Notes: a model not told the origin generated them from the sequence alone. Counted from the stretch's first letter, positions 6,935 through 14,767 are shown. The stretch is 33,002 bases of DNA from an uncultured Eubacteriales bacterium (GCA_900316745.1 ONEB01000017.1:1-33002); one strand, 5' to 3'. Program-made: numbers and translations.

Positions 6935-9172
6935 ATGGCAACCGAACAGATCATCCATACCACCGGACGCAACAACTGCGGCGGGCGGTGCATCATCCAC
7001 GCACATGTGCGCGACGGGGAGATCCTGCGCCTGACGACCGATACGCCGGAGGCGGCGGGAGAGGGCGTGCCGCTGTGCGCCTGCGCCCGCGGGCTGAATT
7101 ATCACAAGACCTTTCTGCGCTCTGACCGCCTCACGCAGCCGCTGCTGCGTACAGGGGAGCGGGGCTCGGGACAGTTTCGCCCCATCTCGTGGGCGGAGGC
7201 CGTGGATTGCATTGCGTCCGAGTGGATCCGCATTCGGGACACCTACGGGCCTGCGTCACGTTATGTAAACTACGCCACGGGTGTCAGCGCCGCCTTTCGC
7301 CCCAACCAGCTGGCAAAGCGGCTGCTCGCGCTGGACGGCGGATTTTTGGATTATTATAACTCTTACAGCACGCCCTGCATCGAGCACGCCACCCGGCTGA
7401 TGTACGGCACGGATCAAACCGGCAGCAGCCGCGACACATGGCTGCGCAGCCGCCTGATCCTGCTCTGGGGGCACAACCCGTCAGAGACGGTGTTTGACGC
7501 CACGACCATGTTCTATCTGCGCAGGGCGAGACAGCAGGGGACGCCGATCATTGTGATCGATCCCCGCCGGAGCGATACCGTCCGCGCGCTCGACGCAGAG
7601 TGGATCCCCATCCGTCCGGCGACCGACGCGGCGCTGCAGGACGCCATGGCGTATGTGATCTATACCGAGGGGCTGCACGATCAGGCGTTTCTGAATCGCT
7701 GCTGTCTGGGCTTTGATCCGGAGCACATACCGTCCGGCGCGGACGGGACGGAGAGCGTCGTGTCCTATCTGCTGGGGCATTCCGACGGCGTGCCCAAGAC
7801 GCCCCGCTGGGCGGAAGCCATCACAGGCGTGCCGGCGGAGACGATCACGGATCTGGCGCGCCGCTTCGCCGCGGCAAAGCCCGCCGCGCTTGTTCAGGGC
7901 TACGGCGCCCAGCGCCACGCCTACGGCGAGCAGAGCGTGCGCGGCGGCATTCTCCTCGCCTGCATGACCGGCAACGTCGGCGTCGCCGGCGGCTGGGCAT
8001 CCGGAACGGGTTATGTAAACCGCCACGCCTTGCCCCACATGCCCTTTGTGCCGAACCCGGTGCGCGCGCAGATCCCGGTCTACCGCTGGACGGACGCGGT
8101 GGATCACGGCAGCGCCATGACGGCGCTGGACGGCGTTGTTGGCGCGGAACGGCTGGACACGGATGTGAAGATGATTCTGAATCTGGCGGGCAACTGCCTT
8201 GTGAATCAGCACGGGGATATCAACCGCACGACGGCGCTGCTGCGCGATACAACAAAATGCGAGTTCATCGTCTGCAGCGATCTCTTCCTCACGTCGAGCG
8301 CACGGTTTGCGGACATCGTGCTCCCCGGACTGTCGTTTTTGGAGTGCGAGAATCTCACCATGCCCTGGGAGGCGGGAGACTTTCTCGGCTATAACAACCG
8401 CGTCGTCGATCCGATCGGGGCAGGACGCTTTGAGTATGACTGGCTCGCGGAGGTCGCGGAGCGGCTCGGTCTGCGCGAGGCGTTCACCGAGGGACGCGAT
8501 ACGCGCTCCTGGCTCAGGTGGATGTATGAGGATCTGCGCCGGAAAGAGCCGCAGCTGCCGCCCTTTGAAGCGTTCCGCGCTCAGGGCGTCTATCGCTATC
8601 AGGGGGACGCGCCGGTGGTGGCCTTTCAGGAGCAGTGCGCCGATCCGGAGTGCCATCCGTTTCCCACGCCGAGCGGCAGGATCGAGCTTTATTCACCTGC
8701 CGTTGCGTCCGGGCGCTTCAGCGCGCCGTTTCCGCCGATTCCCCGGTATATGGCTCCGCCCGAGGGCGCGCAGGATCCGCTGCGCCGGCGTTATCCGCTG
8801 CAGCTGATCGGCTGGCACACGAAGCGCCGCTGCCACAGCACCCATGACAACAATCCCGAGCTGGAGCGCCTGGATCCCCAGCGCCTCTGGATCCACCCGG
8901 AGGACGCCGCCGCGCGCGGCATTCAAGAGGGCGATACCGTGGAGGTCTTCAACGATCGGGGACGCCTGCGCACCGTCGCGCATCTGACGCCGGATATCTG
9001 TCGGGGCGTAACGGCGCTTGCGCAGGGGAGCTGGTATCAGCCGGACGAAAACGGCACGGACTTAAACGGCTCCATCAACGTCCTCACAAGCCTGCGTCCC
9101 ACCCCTTACGCGCACGGCAACGCGCAGCATACCAATCTGGTGGAGGTCGCAAAGCAGGGCAGTCCCGGCTGA
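6935..9172 (+). CDS. DMSO-reductase-family molybdopterin oxidoreductase, no Tat signal
   Basis: A 745-residue catalytic subunit of the DmsA-like type. The N-terminal Fe-S region reads GRNNCGGRCII and then LCACARG: Cys15, Cys19, Cys48 and Cys50. Gly11 stands where DmsA-type enzymes carry their first Cys, and Cys48 is an extra Cys just before the usual last one. YNSYSTPC (about residues 145-152) lies where the Mo ligand is expected, possibly Ser. The C-terminal molybdopterin-dinucleotide domain is present (HSTHDNN, WIHPEDAAARGIQEGDTVEVFNDRG, DLNGSINVLTS). There is no twin-Arg signal and no DmsB or DmsC partner nearby, so it should act in the cytoplasm, perhaps with a soluble electron donor. Substrate unknown. 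ATG 6935 follows GGAGG. The Moco operon at 13.5-21.4 kb could supply its cofactor. Confidence 0.88.
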   Translation: MATEQIIHTTGRNNCGGRCIIHAHVRDGEILRLTTDTPEAAGEGVPLCACARGLNYHKTFLRSDRLTQPLLRTGERGSGQFRPISWAEAVDCIASEWIRIRDTYGPASRYVNYATGVSAAFRPNQLAKRLLALDGGFLDYYNSYSTPCIEHATRLMYGTDQTGSSRDTWLRSRLILLWGHNPSETVFDATTMFYLRRARQQGTPIIVIDPRRSDTVRALDAEWIPIRPATDAALQDAMAYVIYTEGLHDQAFLNRCCLGFDPEHIPSGADGTESVVSYLLGHSDGVPKTPRWAEAITGVPAETITDLARRFAAAKPAALVQGYGAQRHAYGEQSVRGGILLACMTGNVGVAGGWASGTGYVNRHALPHMPFVPNPVRAQIPVYRWTDAVDHGSAMTALDGVVGAERLDTDVKMILNLAGNCLVNQHGDINRTTALLRDTTKCEFIVCSDLFLTSSARFADIVLPGLSFLECENLTMPWEAGDFLGYNNRVVDPIGAGRFEYDWLAEVAERLGLREAFTEGRDTRSWLRWMYEDLRRKEPQLPPFEAFRAQGVYRYQGDAPVVAFQEQCADPECHPFPTPSGRIELYSPAVASGRFSAPFPPIPRYMAPPEGAQDPLRRRYPLQLIGWHTKRRCHSTHDNNPELERLDPQRLWIHPEDAAARGIQEGDTVEVFNDRGRLRTVAHLTPDICRGVTALAQGSWYQPDENGTDLNGSINVLTSLRPTPYAHGNAQHTNLVEVAKQGSPG

Positions 9173-9201
9173 CGTATTTTGCGTCCAGTTATTCAACATT
9201 C

Positions 9202-9229
9202 TTGACACAAAATGTGCGCATGCTATAAT
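9202..9229 (+). promoter_or_regulatory. Strong promoter of the flavin-reductase-like gene
   Basis: TTGACA (9202-9207), a 16-base spacer and TATAAT (9224-9229): consensus -35 and -10 hexamers. It lies between the molybdoenzyme and the flavin-reductase-like gene and gives the latter its own transcript, with a leader of about 60 bases. Confidence 0.85.
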
Positions 9230-9294
9230 AGTTACAGTCCGATATCAAATGTCCGGCTTTGGCAAAATGCTTTGAGAAAAGAGAGGATCACTTC

Positions 9295-10233
9295 ATGAGC
9301 AGCTTCAAAGACCTTCGCATCGTTGATAACTTCTATCAGACCAGCTCCTATTTCCCCATGCCCACCGTCATGATCTCGACGCTCGCCGAGGACGGCAGCA
9401 CGTCCGTGGGCTCGTACTCGCTGTGCTTCCCGTATTACATTGCGGGCAAGGACTATTACGCCATGGTGCTGGAGGCGCGCAACTCCTCCAATACCGCGCA
9501 GCATCTGCTCGCTGGCCGCAAGCAGGTGGCGATCAATTTCATGCCCGAGGGCAGAGGCTACCACAAAAAGATCGTCGCGCAGGGCTGGCCCGGCGACACG
9601 CCCGCCGAGAAGATGAAGGACTTCGGCTTTACGCTCGAGGACGGTCTGTGCATCGAGGCCGATCCCTCCACGCCGCGCCCGAAGGTCATCCGGGAGGCAT
9701 ATCAGGTCATGGAGTGCACCTGGATGAGCGATCTTGAGAACGCGGAATCCGATATCGGCCGCAAGCTCGAGGACGGCTGCTATCCGCCTCCGTATCACGA
9801 TTTTAACGGCATCACGACGCAGTACGGCGCGCACTTCATTCTGCGCATTGACAAGATGCTCATGAAGCCGAAATTCTATGACAACATCATCAACGGCGTC
9901 AAGGGCCGCCTCTGGCCGAACGTCCTGATCTGCCACGGCTACCGCGACAGCAAGAACTTCTGGTTTGCAAAGACGCCGCGTCTCGTGCCGGAGCTGCTGC
10001 CGATCCGCAACGCCTCGCTCCAGTCCGTCCGCTACGCCGCCGACCGCACCGACCCCGACGTGCACTTTACCGACGACGCGCTGGAGATGATCGTGAACGT
10101 GCCGCGCATCTTCCTGCCGACGGTGCTCAAGGCCTGCGCCGCGTGGGCGAAGGAACACGGCGTCAAGGAGGTCACCGCCGTCGAGATGCAGATCATCAAT
10201 GACAAGCGCTCCAAGGAAAAGGGGAAGAGCTGA
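9295..10233 (+). CDS. Flavin reductase-like FMN-binding split-barrel protein
   Basis: A 312-residue soluble protein. The opening (NFYQTSSYFPMPTVMISTLAEDGSTSVGSYSLCFPYYIAG) and the following AARNSSNTAQHLLAGRKQVAINFMP-type region match the flavin reductase-like split-barrel fold, in which the early TVMIST strand and the NTA segment contact FMN. The C-terminal third (after about residue 200) is an extension that I do not recognise. Enzymes of this fold reduce flavins or pass electrons to partner oxidoreductases. ATG 9295 is favoured by GAGAGGA a few bases upstream; an upstream TTG in frame has no such site. It is transcribed alone and ends at a strong terminator. Confidence 0.72.
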   Translation: MSSFKDLRIVDNFYQTSSYFPMPTVMISTLAEDGSTSVGSYSLCFPYYIAGKDYYAMVLEARNSSNTAQHLLAGRKQVAINFMPEGRGYHKKIVAQGWPGDTPAEKMKDFGFTLEDGLCIEADPSTPRPKVIREAYQVMECTWMSDLENAESDIGRKLEDGCYPPPYHDFNGITTQYGAHFILRIDKMLMKPKFYDNIINGVKGRLWPNVLICHGYRDSKNFWFAKTPRLVPELLPIRNASLQSVRYAADRTDPDVHFTDDALEMIVNVPRIFLPTVLKACAAWAKEHGVKEVTAVEMQIINDKRSKEKGKS

Positions 10234-10263
10234 GCGCGTTATTAACAAACAAATTGCATAGGA

Positions 10264-10320
10264 AAAAAGCGACTGCGAATGGCGAAGTTTGTCTTCTTTG
10301 CCATTCACAGTCGTTTCTTT
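10264..10320 (+). terminator. Intrinsic terminator after the flavin-reductase-like gene
   Basis: CGACTG-C-GAATGGC (10270-10283) pairs with GCCATTC-A-CAGTCG (10300-10313) with one internal mismatch. An A-run flanks one side and TTTCTTTTT the other. Part of its 3' arm also serves as the -35 region of the next promoter. Confidence 0.85.
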
Positions 10321-10332
10321 TTATGCTATAAT
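10304..10332 (+). promoter_or_regulatory. Extended -10 promoter of the MATE gene, overlapping the terminator
   Basis: TTCACA (10304-10309), 17 bases and TATAAT (10327-10332), with a TGn extension at 10324-10326. The -35 lies inside the terminator stem. The predicted transcription start, 10338-10340, is right at the annotated ATG at 10341. Confidence 0.75.
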
Positions 10333-10340
10333 TTGCTGCT

Positions 10341-11702
10341 ATGAAAAAGACGAAGAACGAAATGGATATGACGCACGGGCCGCTGGCAAAAAAGATTTTG
10401 CTGTTTGCCGTGCCGCTCGCGCTGAGCAGTATGCTCCAGCAGCTTTTTAACGCGGCGGATCTCGCCGTGGTCGGACGGTTTACCAACCCGCAGGCGATGG
10501 CGGCGGTCGGCTCGAACGCTTCGGTGATCTCGCTGCTCATCAGCCTCTTTATCGGCCTCTCCGTGGGCGCGAACGTGGTGGTCGGAAACCTCATCGGCGC
10601 GGGGCGCCGGGACCGGCTCAATGACGCCGTGCACACGATCATTGCCGTCTCGCTCATCTCGGGTCTCATTCTCACCGTCATCGGAAACGCGGCGGCGCAG
10701 CCGATTTTGCGGCTGATGGGCGCGCCGGAAAATGTGCTGAACCTCGCCGTGCTGTATCTGCGCATCTACTTTTGCGGCATGCCGATGATCACGCTCTATA
10801 ACTTTGCCTCCGCCGTTCTCCGCTCCAAGGGCGACAGCGCGCGCCCGTTTCTCGCCATGGTGCTGGCGGGCGTTCTGAACGTGGTTTTGAATCTCTTCTT
10901 CGTCATTGTCCTGCATCTGCATGTGATCGGCGTCGCGCTCGCGACCGTGATCTCGAACTGCCTGAGCGGCGGGCTGATGGTGTATTACCTGACGCACGAG
11001 GAAAAGGCGTTCCGGCTGGATCTGCGGCGTCTTCGCATCGACCCCGTGATCCTGAAAAAGATGATCCAGATCGGCCTGCCCGCGGGCCTGCAGGGCATGG
11101 TGTTCTCGCTCTCGAACGTCGTGATCCAGTCGGCGGTCAACAGCTTCGGCTCGGACTGCATCGCGGGCATGACGGCGGGGCAGAACTTCGATTTTATCTC
11201 CTACTGCCTCCTGAATGCCTTTGCGCAGGCATGCGTCACGTTCATGTCCCAGAACTACGGCGCGGGGGACGAGGAGCGCTGCCGCCGCGTGTGGCGCATC
11301 TCCATGCTGATGGGCGTCGGCATCGACATGGCGTTCATCGCCGTGATGTTCCTCTTGCGCAACCAGCTCATTCAGCTCTTTACCACCGATCCCGAGGTCA
11401 TCCGCTACGCGATGATCCGCGTGACCTACGCGTTTACGCTGCACTTTCTCTGCGCGACCTATGAGATCACGGGCGGCGCCCTGCGCGGCATGAACCGTTC
11501 GGCGATCCCGGCGCTCATTTCGATCTTCGGAACGTGCGCGGCGCGTCTTGCCTATGTGCAGTTTTTCTTCCCGCTCTATCGTTCGCCGGAGGTGCTGATC
11601 CTCGTCTATCCCGTCACATGGGTGCTCACGACGATCGCCATGAATTCGGCGTATCTCATTTCCCGCCGCCGCGCGTTTCGCTTTGCGCAGCCGGCGGTCT
11701 GA
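10341..11702 (+). CDS. MATE-family multidrug/toxin efflux transporter
   Basis: A membrane protein of up to 453 residues with about twelve hydrophobic segments and the two-fold MATE layout. The first half starts with LAKKILLFAVPLALSSMLQQLFNAADLAVVGRF and the second with a similar IGLPAGLQGMVFSLSNVVIQSAVNSFG. MATE proteins export cationic drugs or metabolites in exchange for Na+ or H+. The start is uncertain. ATG 10341 has no ribosome binding site and sits where the promoter predicts the RNA begins, so it would be leaderless. In-frame ATG 10362 or 10368 would give the family-typical MDMTHGPL start with a leader of about 25 bases. The YgjV-like gene follows after 17 bases. Confidence 0.92.
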   Translation: MKKTKNEMDMTHGPLAKKILLFAVPLALSSMLQQLFNAADLAVVGRFTNPQAMAAVGSNASVISLLISLFIGLSVGANVVVGNLIGAGRRDRLNDAVHTIIAVSLISGLILTVIGNAAAQPILRLMGAPENVLNLAVLYLRIYFCGMPMITLYNFASAVLRSKGDSARPFLAMVLAGVLNVVLNLFFVIVLHLHVIGVALATVISNCLSGGLMVYYLTHEEKAFRLDLRRLRIDPVILKKMIQIGLPAGLQGMVFSLSNVVIQSAVNSFGSDCIAGMTAGQNFDFISYCLLNAFAQACVTFMSQNYGAGDEERCRRVWRISMLMGVGIDMAFIAVMFLLRNQLIQLFTTDPEVIRYAMIRVTYAFTLHFLCATYEITGGALRGMNRSAIPALISIFGTCAARLAYVQFFFPLYRSPEVLILVYPVTWVLTTIAMNSAYLISRRRAFRFAQPAV

Positions 11703-11719
11703 CAAACCGAGGTGTTTTT

Positions 11720-12241
11720 TTGTTCTATGATATCTTTGTGCAGGCGCTGGGTCTGATCCCGTCTGTCATCTGTTTTACTTCCCTGCAGTCCGGCAGCCGC
11801 AAGCGCATTCTGATGCTGCAGGTGGTGTGCTCCGTGATGTGGATTGCGCACTATGGGCTGCTCGGCGCGTTTACGGCGGTGCTCACGAACGTGGTGAACA
11901 TCGCCCGCGCCGGAATCTGCTATTGCAACGACCGGCCATGGGCGAAGAGCAGTGCTTGGGTCGCGGGGCTCATCTGCGCGTACGGCGCGTGCGCCGCGCT
12001 CACATGGGCAGGCTGGACGTCCGTCCTGCCGTGCTGGTCCATGATGCTCACCACGGTCGCGCTCTGGACGCACGACATGAAGAAGACGTGGCTGCTCTTT
12101 TTGCTCAACTCGCCGCCGCTGGTGCTGTATAACTTCATGATCGGCTCCTGGGCGTGCCTTGCCGTGGAGCTGTGCGCGCTCGCGTCCTTTGTCCTCGCGG
12201 TGTGGCGGTTCGATCTCCGCGGCGCCCGGCGCGCGGCTTGA
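11720..12241 (+). CDS. YgjV-like inner membrane protein
   Basis: A 173-residue protein with five or so hydrophobic segments. IPSVICFTSLQSGSRKRILMLQ, then VMWIAHYGLLGAFTAVLTN and NIARAGICY, are typical of the Imp-YgjV family, whose function is not established. An in-frame TTG at 11720 is the likely start, placed about eight bases after CGAGG; there is no suitable ATG upstream outside the MATE gene. The 17-base gap suggests cotranscription with the MATE gene, ending at the hairpin at 12268. Confidence 0.75.
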   Translation: MFYDIFVQALGLIPSVICFTSLQSGSRKRILMLQVVCSVMWIAHYGLLGAFTAVLTNVVNIARAGICYCNDRPWAKSSAWVAGLICAYGACAALTWAGWTSVLPCWSMMLTTVALWTHDMKKTWLLFLLNSPPLVLYNFMIGSWACLAVELCALASFVLAVWRFDLRGARRAA

Positions 12242-12267
12242 TGAATCACATACATTGAAAACGCATG

Positions 12268-12305
12268 AAAAGAGCGGCTTTCCGATTCCGGAAAGCCGCT
12301 CTTTT
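12268..12305. terminator. Bidirectional terminator
   Basis: AAAAGAGCGGCTTTCC (12268-12283) is perfectly complementary to GGAAAGCCGCTCTTTT (12290-12305), a 16-bp stem with a 6-base loop. It has T-runs on both strands and serves the YgjV-like gene (+) and the convergent transporter remnant (-). Confidence 0.9.
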
Positions 12306-12313
12306 GCGGTGGA

Positions 12314-12742
12314 TTACAGAAGCCCGTAGAACAGCACGATGGCCGCCCACGCCGTGACAAGACCGATCAGGCCGACGAGACCGCCCATGCGCAGGTAATC
12401 CTTGAAGCGGTAGCCCGCCACCTGCACCATCGTGATCGTGAGCGTGGCGACGGGGGTCGCCATGGCGAGACTGGAGCCGAACACGCACGCGAGTGCCACG
12501 GGCATCGGGTCCATGCCGATCTGGATCGCCATCGGCACCGCCATCGCCGAGAGCATCGACACGAGAGAGCCGTTCGCCATGAACTGGCTCAGGAGGAAGC
12601 CCGCGAGCAGAAACAGCGCCACGAGCGCGGCGGGCTTGACAATCCACGCGCCCAGCACGGTGACGAGCCAGTTCATGATGACGGCGCCCACGCCGGAGGC
12701 GACAAAGCCCTTGGCGATTGCGAGCGCGCTTGCAAACGTCAT
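12314..12742 (-). pseudogene. SLC13/DASS-type anion transporter, C-terminal remnant
   Basis: The minus strand encodes about 140 residues equivalent to the last third of an SLC13/DASS or related ion-transporter-superfamily permease: ALAIAKGFVASGVG, then LLAGFLLSQFMANGSLVSML, SLAMATPVATLTI and the closing GLIGLVTAWAAIVLFYG. The family is normally 400-470 residues, so the first two thirds are gone. The reading frame survives to a TAA stop. The remnant ends at about 12720-12742, where plus-strand MATE-like coding sequence begins. A start at 12742 lacks a ribosome binding site, so the gene is most likely dead. Confidence 0.8.
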
Positions 12743-12932
12743 TTCGCTCGGATATTTTGCGCTCTATTTCTCCCGAAGCGGGGAGGCGCTCTTCTCCTTT
12801 GCGCCAAAGCTGCTGCGCCGCGGCTGGCGTATTTTGCGCGACGTGCTCTCCTGCGGGCTCGCGGGCATTACGATGGTGGCGCTCGCAATGGTCTCAAACT
12901 GCTTCCTCAACGCTATGATCAGCGAGCTCGGC
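12717..12932 (+). pseudogene. MATE transporter internal fragment
   Basis: The plus strand from about 12717 encodes ALANVISLGYFALYFSRSG, then APKLLRRGWRILRDVLSCGLAGITMVALAMVSNCFLNAMISELG. This is the loop and the first helix of the second half of a MATE transporter. Neither end of that gene is present. It is joined upstream to the minus-strand SLC13 remnant and runs in frame into a cytidylate-kinase-like gene downstream. It is not a copy of the complete MATE gene at 10341, whose equivalent sequence differs. Confidence 0.75.
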
Positions 12933-13502
12933 GCGGGCAGCGGCGGGCGCGAGCTCGGCAGACGTCTGGCAGAGGAGCTGGGCTTTGAATACTATGACCG
13001 CGAGATCGTCGAGCAGATCGCGGCGCACACGAGCTTTTCCGAGGAATATATCCACCAGATCGTCGAGGGACGGCGTCACCGGCTCTATCCCATCACGATC
13101 AACCACAGCTTCAATTTCACCTCCGATACCCATGCGCAGATGATCGCCTCGGTCTTCGAGGCGCAGAGCCGGATCTTAAACGAGGTCGCGAGCCTCTCCA
13201 GCTGCGTGATCGTGGGCCGCTGCGCCGACTATTATCTGCGCGAGCGTGATCCCTATCGGATCTTTGTCTATGCCGACATGGAAAGCCGCATCCGCCGCTG
13301 CATGGCGCGCAGCGAGGGCTCCGAGCAGTTCACGGAAAAGGAGATCATGCGCCACATCAAGCGCATCGACCGCCAGCGCGCCCGGTACTACAACGACACG
13401 ACGGGGCAGACCTGGGGCGACAAGCGCTGCTATGACCTCTGCGTGAACACAACGAACCGGGAGATCAAGGCGCTTGTGCCGCACATCGCCGCCATGCTGT
13501 GA
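12915..13502 (+). CDS. Cytidylate kinase-like protein with replaced N-terminus
   Basis: From about residue 8, the 195-residue reading matches the cytidylate kinase-like family (P-loop NMP kinase fold): GSGGRELGRRLAEELGFEYYDREIVEQIA, CVIVGRCADYYL, RIFVYAD, and the lid-like REIMRHIKRIDRQRARYYND-type region. Members normally begin with IITIGREFGSGG. Here the first strand is replaced by MISELGAG from the MATE fragment, so the P-loop reads GAGSGG. An 11-base direct repeat (GCGAGCTCGGC at 12922-12932 and 12949-12959) sits at the junction. ATG 12915 is in frame but has no ribosome binding site, so expression and activity are doubtful. Confidence 0.7.
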   Translation: MISELGAGSGGRELGRRLAEELGFEYYDREIVEQIAAHTSFSEEYIHQIVEGRRHRLYPITINHSFNFTSDTHAQMIASVFEAQSRILNEVASLSSCVIVGRCADYYLRERDPYRIFVYADMESRIRRCMARSEGSEQFTEKEIMRHIKRIDRQRARYYNDTTGQTWGDKRCYDLCVNTTNREIKALVPHIAAML

Positions 13503-13513
13503 GCGTTTTGCGG

Positions 13514-13542
13514 TTGCAATTGACAGCCGATTGTGGTATAAT
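13514..13542 (+). promoter_or_regulatory. Promoter of the Moco/molybdate operon
   Basis: TTGCAA (13514-13519), 17 bases and TATAAT (13537-13542), with the TG extension at 13534-13535. It lies directly upstream of the structured leader. Confidence 0.8.
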
Positions 13543-13552
13543 CAATCAAACG

Positions 13553-13690
13553 TTTCCGATCCTCAGTACCTAAAGGTCATGCCCATGGTGCTGCGGACGG
13601 GGTGCCGCCGGAAACGGCAGCGCCTTCCCTGTTTGAAAAGGAAACAGTCCATACGCCCGTCGTGGGCGTGCTATACCCGATTACAGTGGG
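13553..13690 (+). promoter_or_regulatory. Moco (molybdenum cofactor) riboswitch
   Basis: The leader carries features I recognise from the Moco RNA motif: ATGCCCATGGTGC, GGGGTGCCG with a GGAAAC loop and CGGCAGCGCC, then TTCCCTGTTTGA, the stem CTGTTT/AAACAG (13629-13634 with 13642-13647) and the stem ACGCCC/GGGCGT (13653-13658 with 13664-13669). Moco RNAs sense the cofactor and sit before Moco synthesis, molybdate transport or molybdoenzyme genes. Here the leader precedes ten Moco and molybdate genes and is followed by a terminator, so Moco binding would be expected to stop transcription. The identity is from recalled consensus and context, not a covariance search. Confidence 0.82.
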
Positions 13691-13729
13691 AATGGTCTGT
13701 TTTCTGATTCAGACCATTCCCATTTTTTT
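13687..13729 (+). terminator. Riboswitch-controlled intrinsic terminator
   Basis: TGGGAATGGTCTG (13687-13699) pairs perfectly with CAGACCATTCCCA (13710-13722) and is followed by seven Ts. It stands between the aptamer and the first start codon at 13742, so it is the natural expression platform. Confidence 0.88.
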
Positions 13730-13741
13730 GCAGGTGTCATT

Positions 13742-14767
13742 ATGAAAGAAATCAGAACCGAAGAGGCTGTGGGGCATGTGCTGTGTCATGATATGACGCA
13801 GATCATCCGCGGCGTGACAAAGGACGCGCGCTTCCGCAAGGGGCATATCGTGACGGAGGAGGACATTCCCGTGCTCCTGAGCATGGGAAAGGAGACGCTG
13901 TTCGTCTGGGAAAAGACGCCCGGTATGCTCCACGAGGACGAGGCGGCAGATCGCCTGCGCGCAATGTGTCAGGGCGAGAACATGCACGCCACGGCGCCCA
14001 AGGAGGGCAAGATCGAGCTCATCGCGGACATCGACGGGCTGTTTACCGTGGACGTGGAGCGCCTGGAGCGCGTAAACGGCGTGGAGCAGCTCATGATCGC
14101 GACGCGCCACACGATGACGCCGGTGAAGGCGGGCGACAAGCTCGCCGGCACGCGTGTCATTCCGCTCGTCATTGAAGAGAGCCGCCTTGCTGAGGCGGAA
14201 GCGCTCTGCGGCGATCAGCCGCTTTTGCAGGTGCTGCCGTTCCGCCTGAAGACTGCGGGTCTCATCACCACCGGGAACGAGGTCTCGAAAGGCCGCATTC
14301 CGGACACGTTCACGCCCGTGATCGTGCAGAAGCTCAAGCGCTACGGCATCGAGGTGACGCGCCACTGCACGCCGGGCGACGACATGGACGCCATCACGCG
14401 CGCGGCGCTGGACTTCCGCGCGGCGGGCGTGGATATGATCCTCTGCACGGGCGGCATGAGCGTCGATCCCGACGACCGCACGCCGGGTGCGATCAAGGCC
14501 ACCGGCTGTGAGATCGTCACCTACGGCGCGCCGGTGCTCCCCGGGGCGATGTTCCTGCTCGGTTATTTCCCGGACGGCACGCCCATCATGGGGCTGCCGG
14601 GCTGCGTGATGTATGCCGCGACCACAATCTTTGATCTCATGCTGCCGCGCATTGCGGCGGGTGTGCCCGTCACGAAGCGGGATCTCGTGCGGCTGGGTCA
14701 CGGGGGACTGTGCCTCGGGTGTGACGTGTGTACCTGGCCGAACTGCGGCTTTGGAAAGGGTGAATGA
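13742..14767 (+). CDS. MoeA-related molybdopterin-binding protein with C-terminal Cys cluster
   Basis: A 341-residue protein. An N-terminal region (GHVLCHDMTQIIRG, FRKGHIV, LLSMGKETLFV) is followed by a MoCF-biosynthesis/MogA-like domain at about 170-310 (AGLITTGNEVSKGRI, ILCTGGMSVDPDDRTP, VLPGAMFLLGY, GLPGCVMY). It ends in GLCLGCDVCTWPNC, with Cys324, 327, 330 and 335, a set able to hold an Fe-S cluster or metal. Related proteins often accompany molybdenum hydroxylase genes in Clostridia. It probably binds molybdopterin and helps deliver or modify the cofactor. It is the first gene after the riboswitch. ATG 13742 has only a weak AGGTG site. Its end overlaps the moeA start by four bases. Confidence 0.85.
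   Translation: MKEIRTEEAVGHVLCHDMTQIIRGVTKDARFRKGHIVTEEDIPVLLSMGKETLFVWEKTPGMLHEDEAADRLRAMCQGENMHATAPKEGKIELIADIDGLFTVDVERLERVNGVEQLMIATRHTMTPVKAGDKLAGTRVIPLVIEESRLAEAEALCGDQPLLQVLPFRLKTAGLITTGNEVSKGRIPDTFTPVIVQKLKRYGIEVTRHCTPGDDMDAITRAALDFRAAGVDMILCTGGMSVDPDDRTPGAIKATGCEIVTYGAPVLPGAMFLLGYFPDGTPIMGLPGCVMYAATTIFDLMLPRIAAGVPVTKRDLVRLGHGGLCLGCDVCTWPNCGFGKGE

Noticed and set aside
10326-11705. 459-codon minus-strand frame opposite the MATE gene
   Set aside because: Its composition is extremely rich in Arg, His and Asp, typical of the antisense of hydrophobic coding sequence, and the plus strand is a clear MATE transporter.
12432-13502. A single 356-residue fusion protein from the long plus frame
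   Set aside because: The first 95 or so codons are the antisense of the SLC13 remnant. The rest is a MATE fragment plus a kinase-like gene, better treated as scar and gene.
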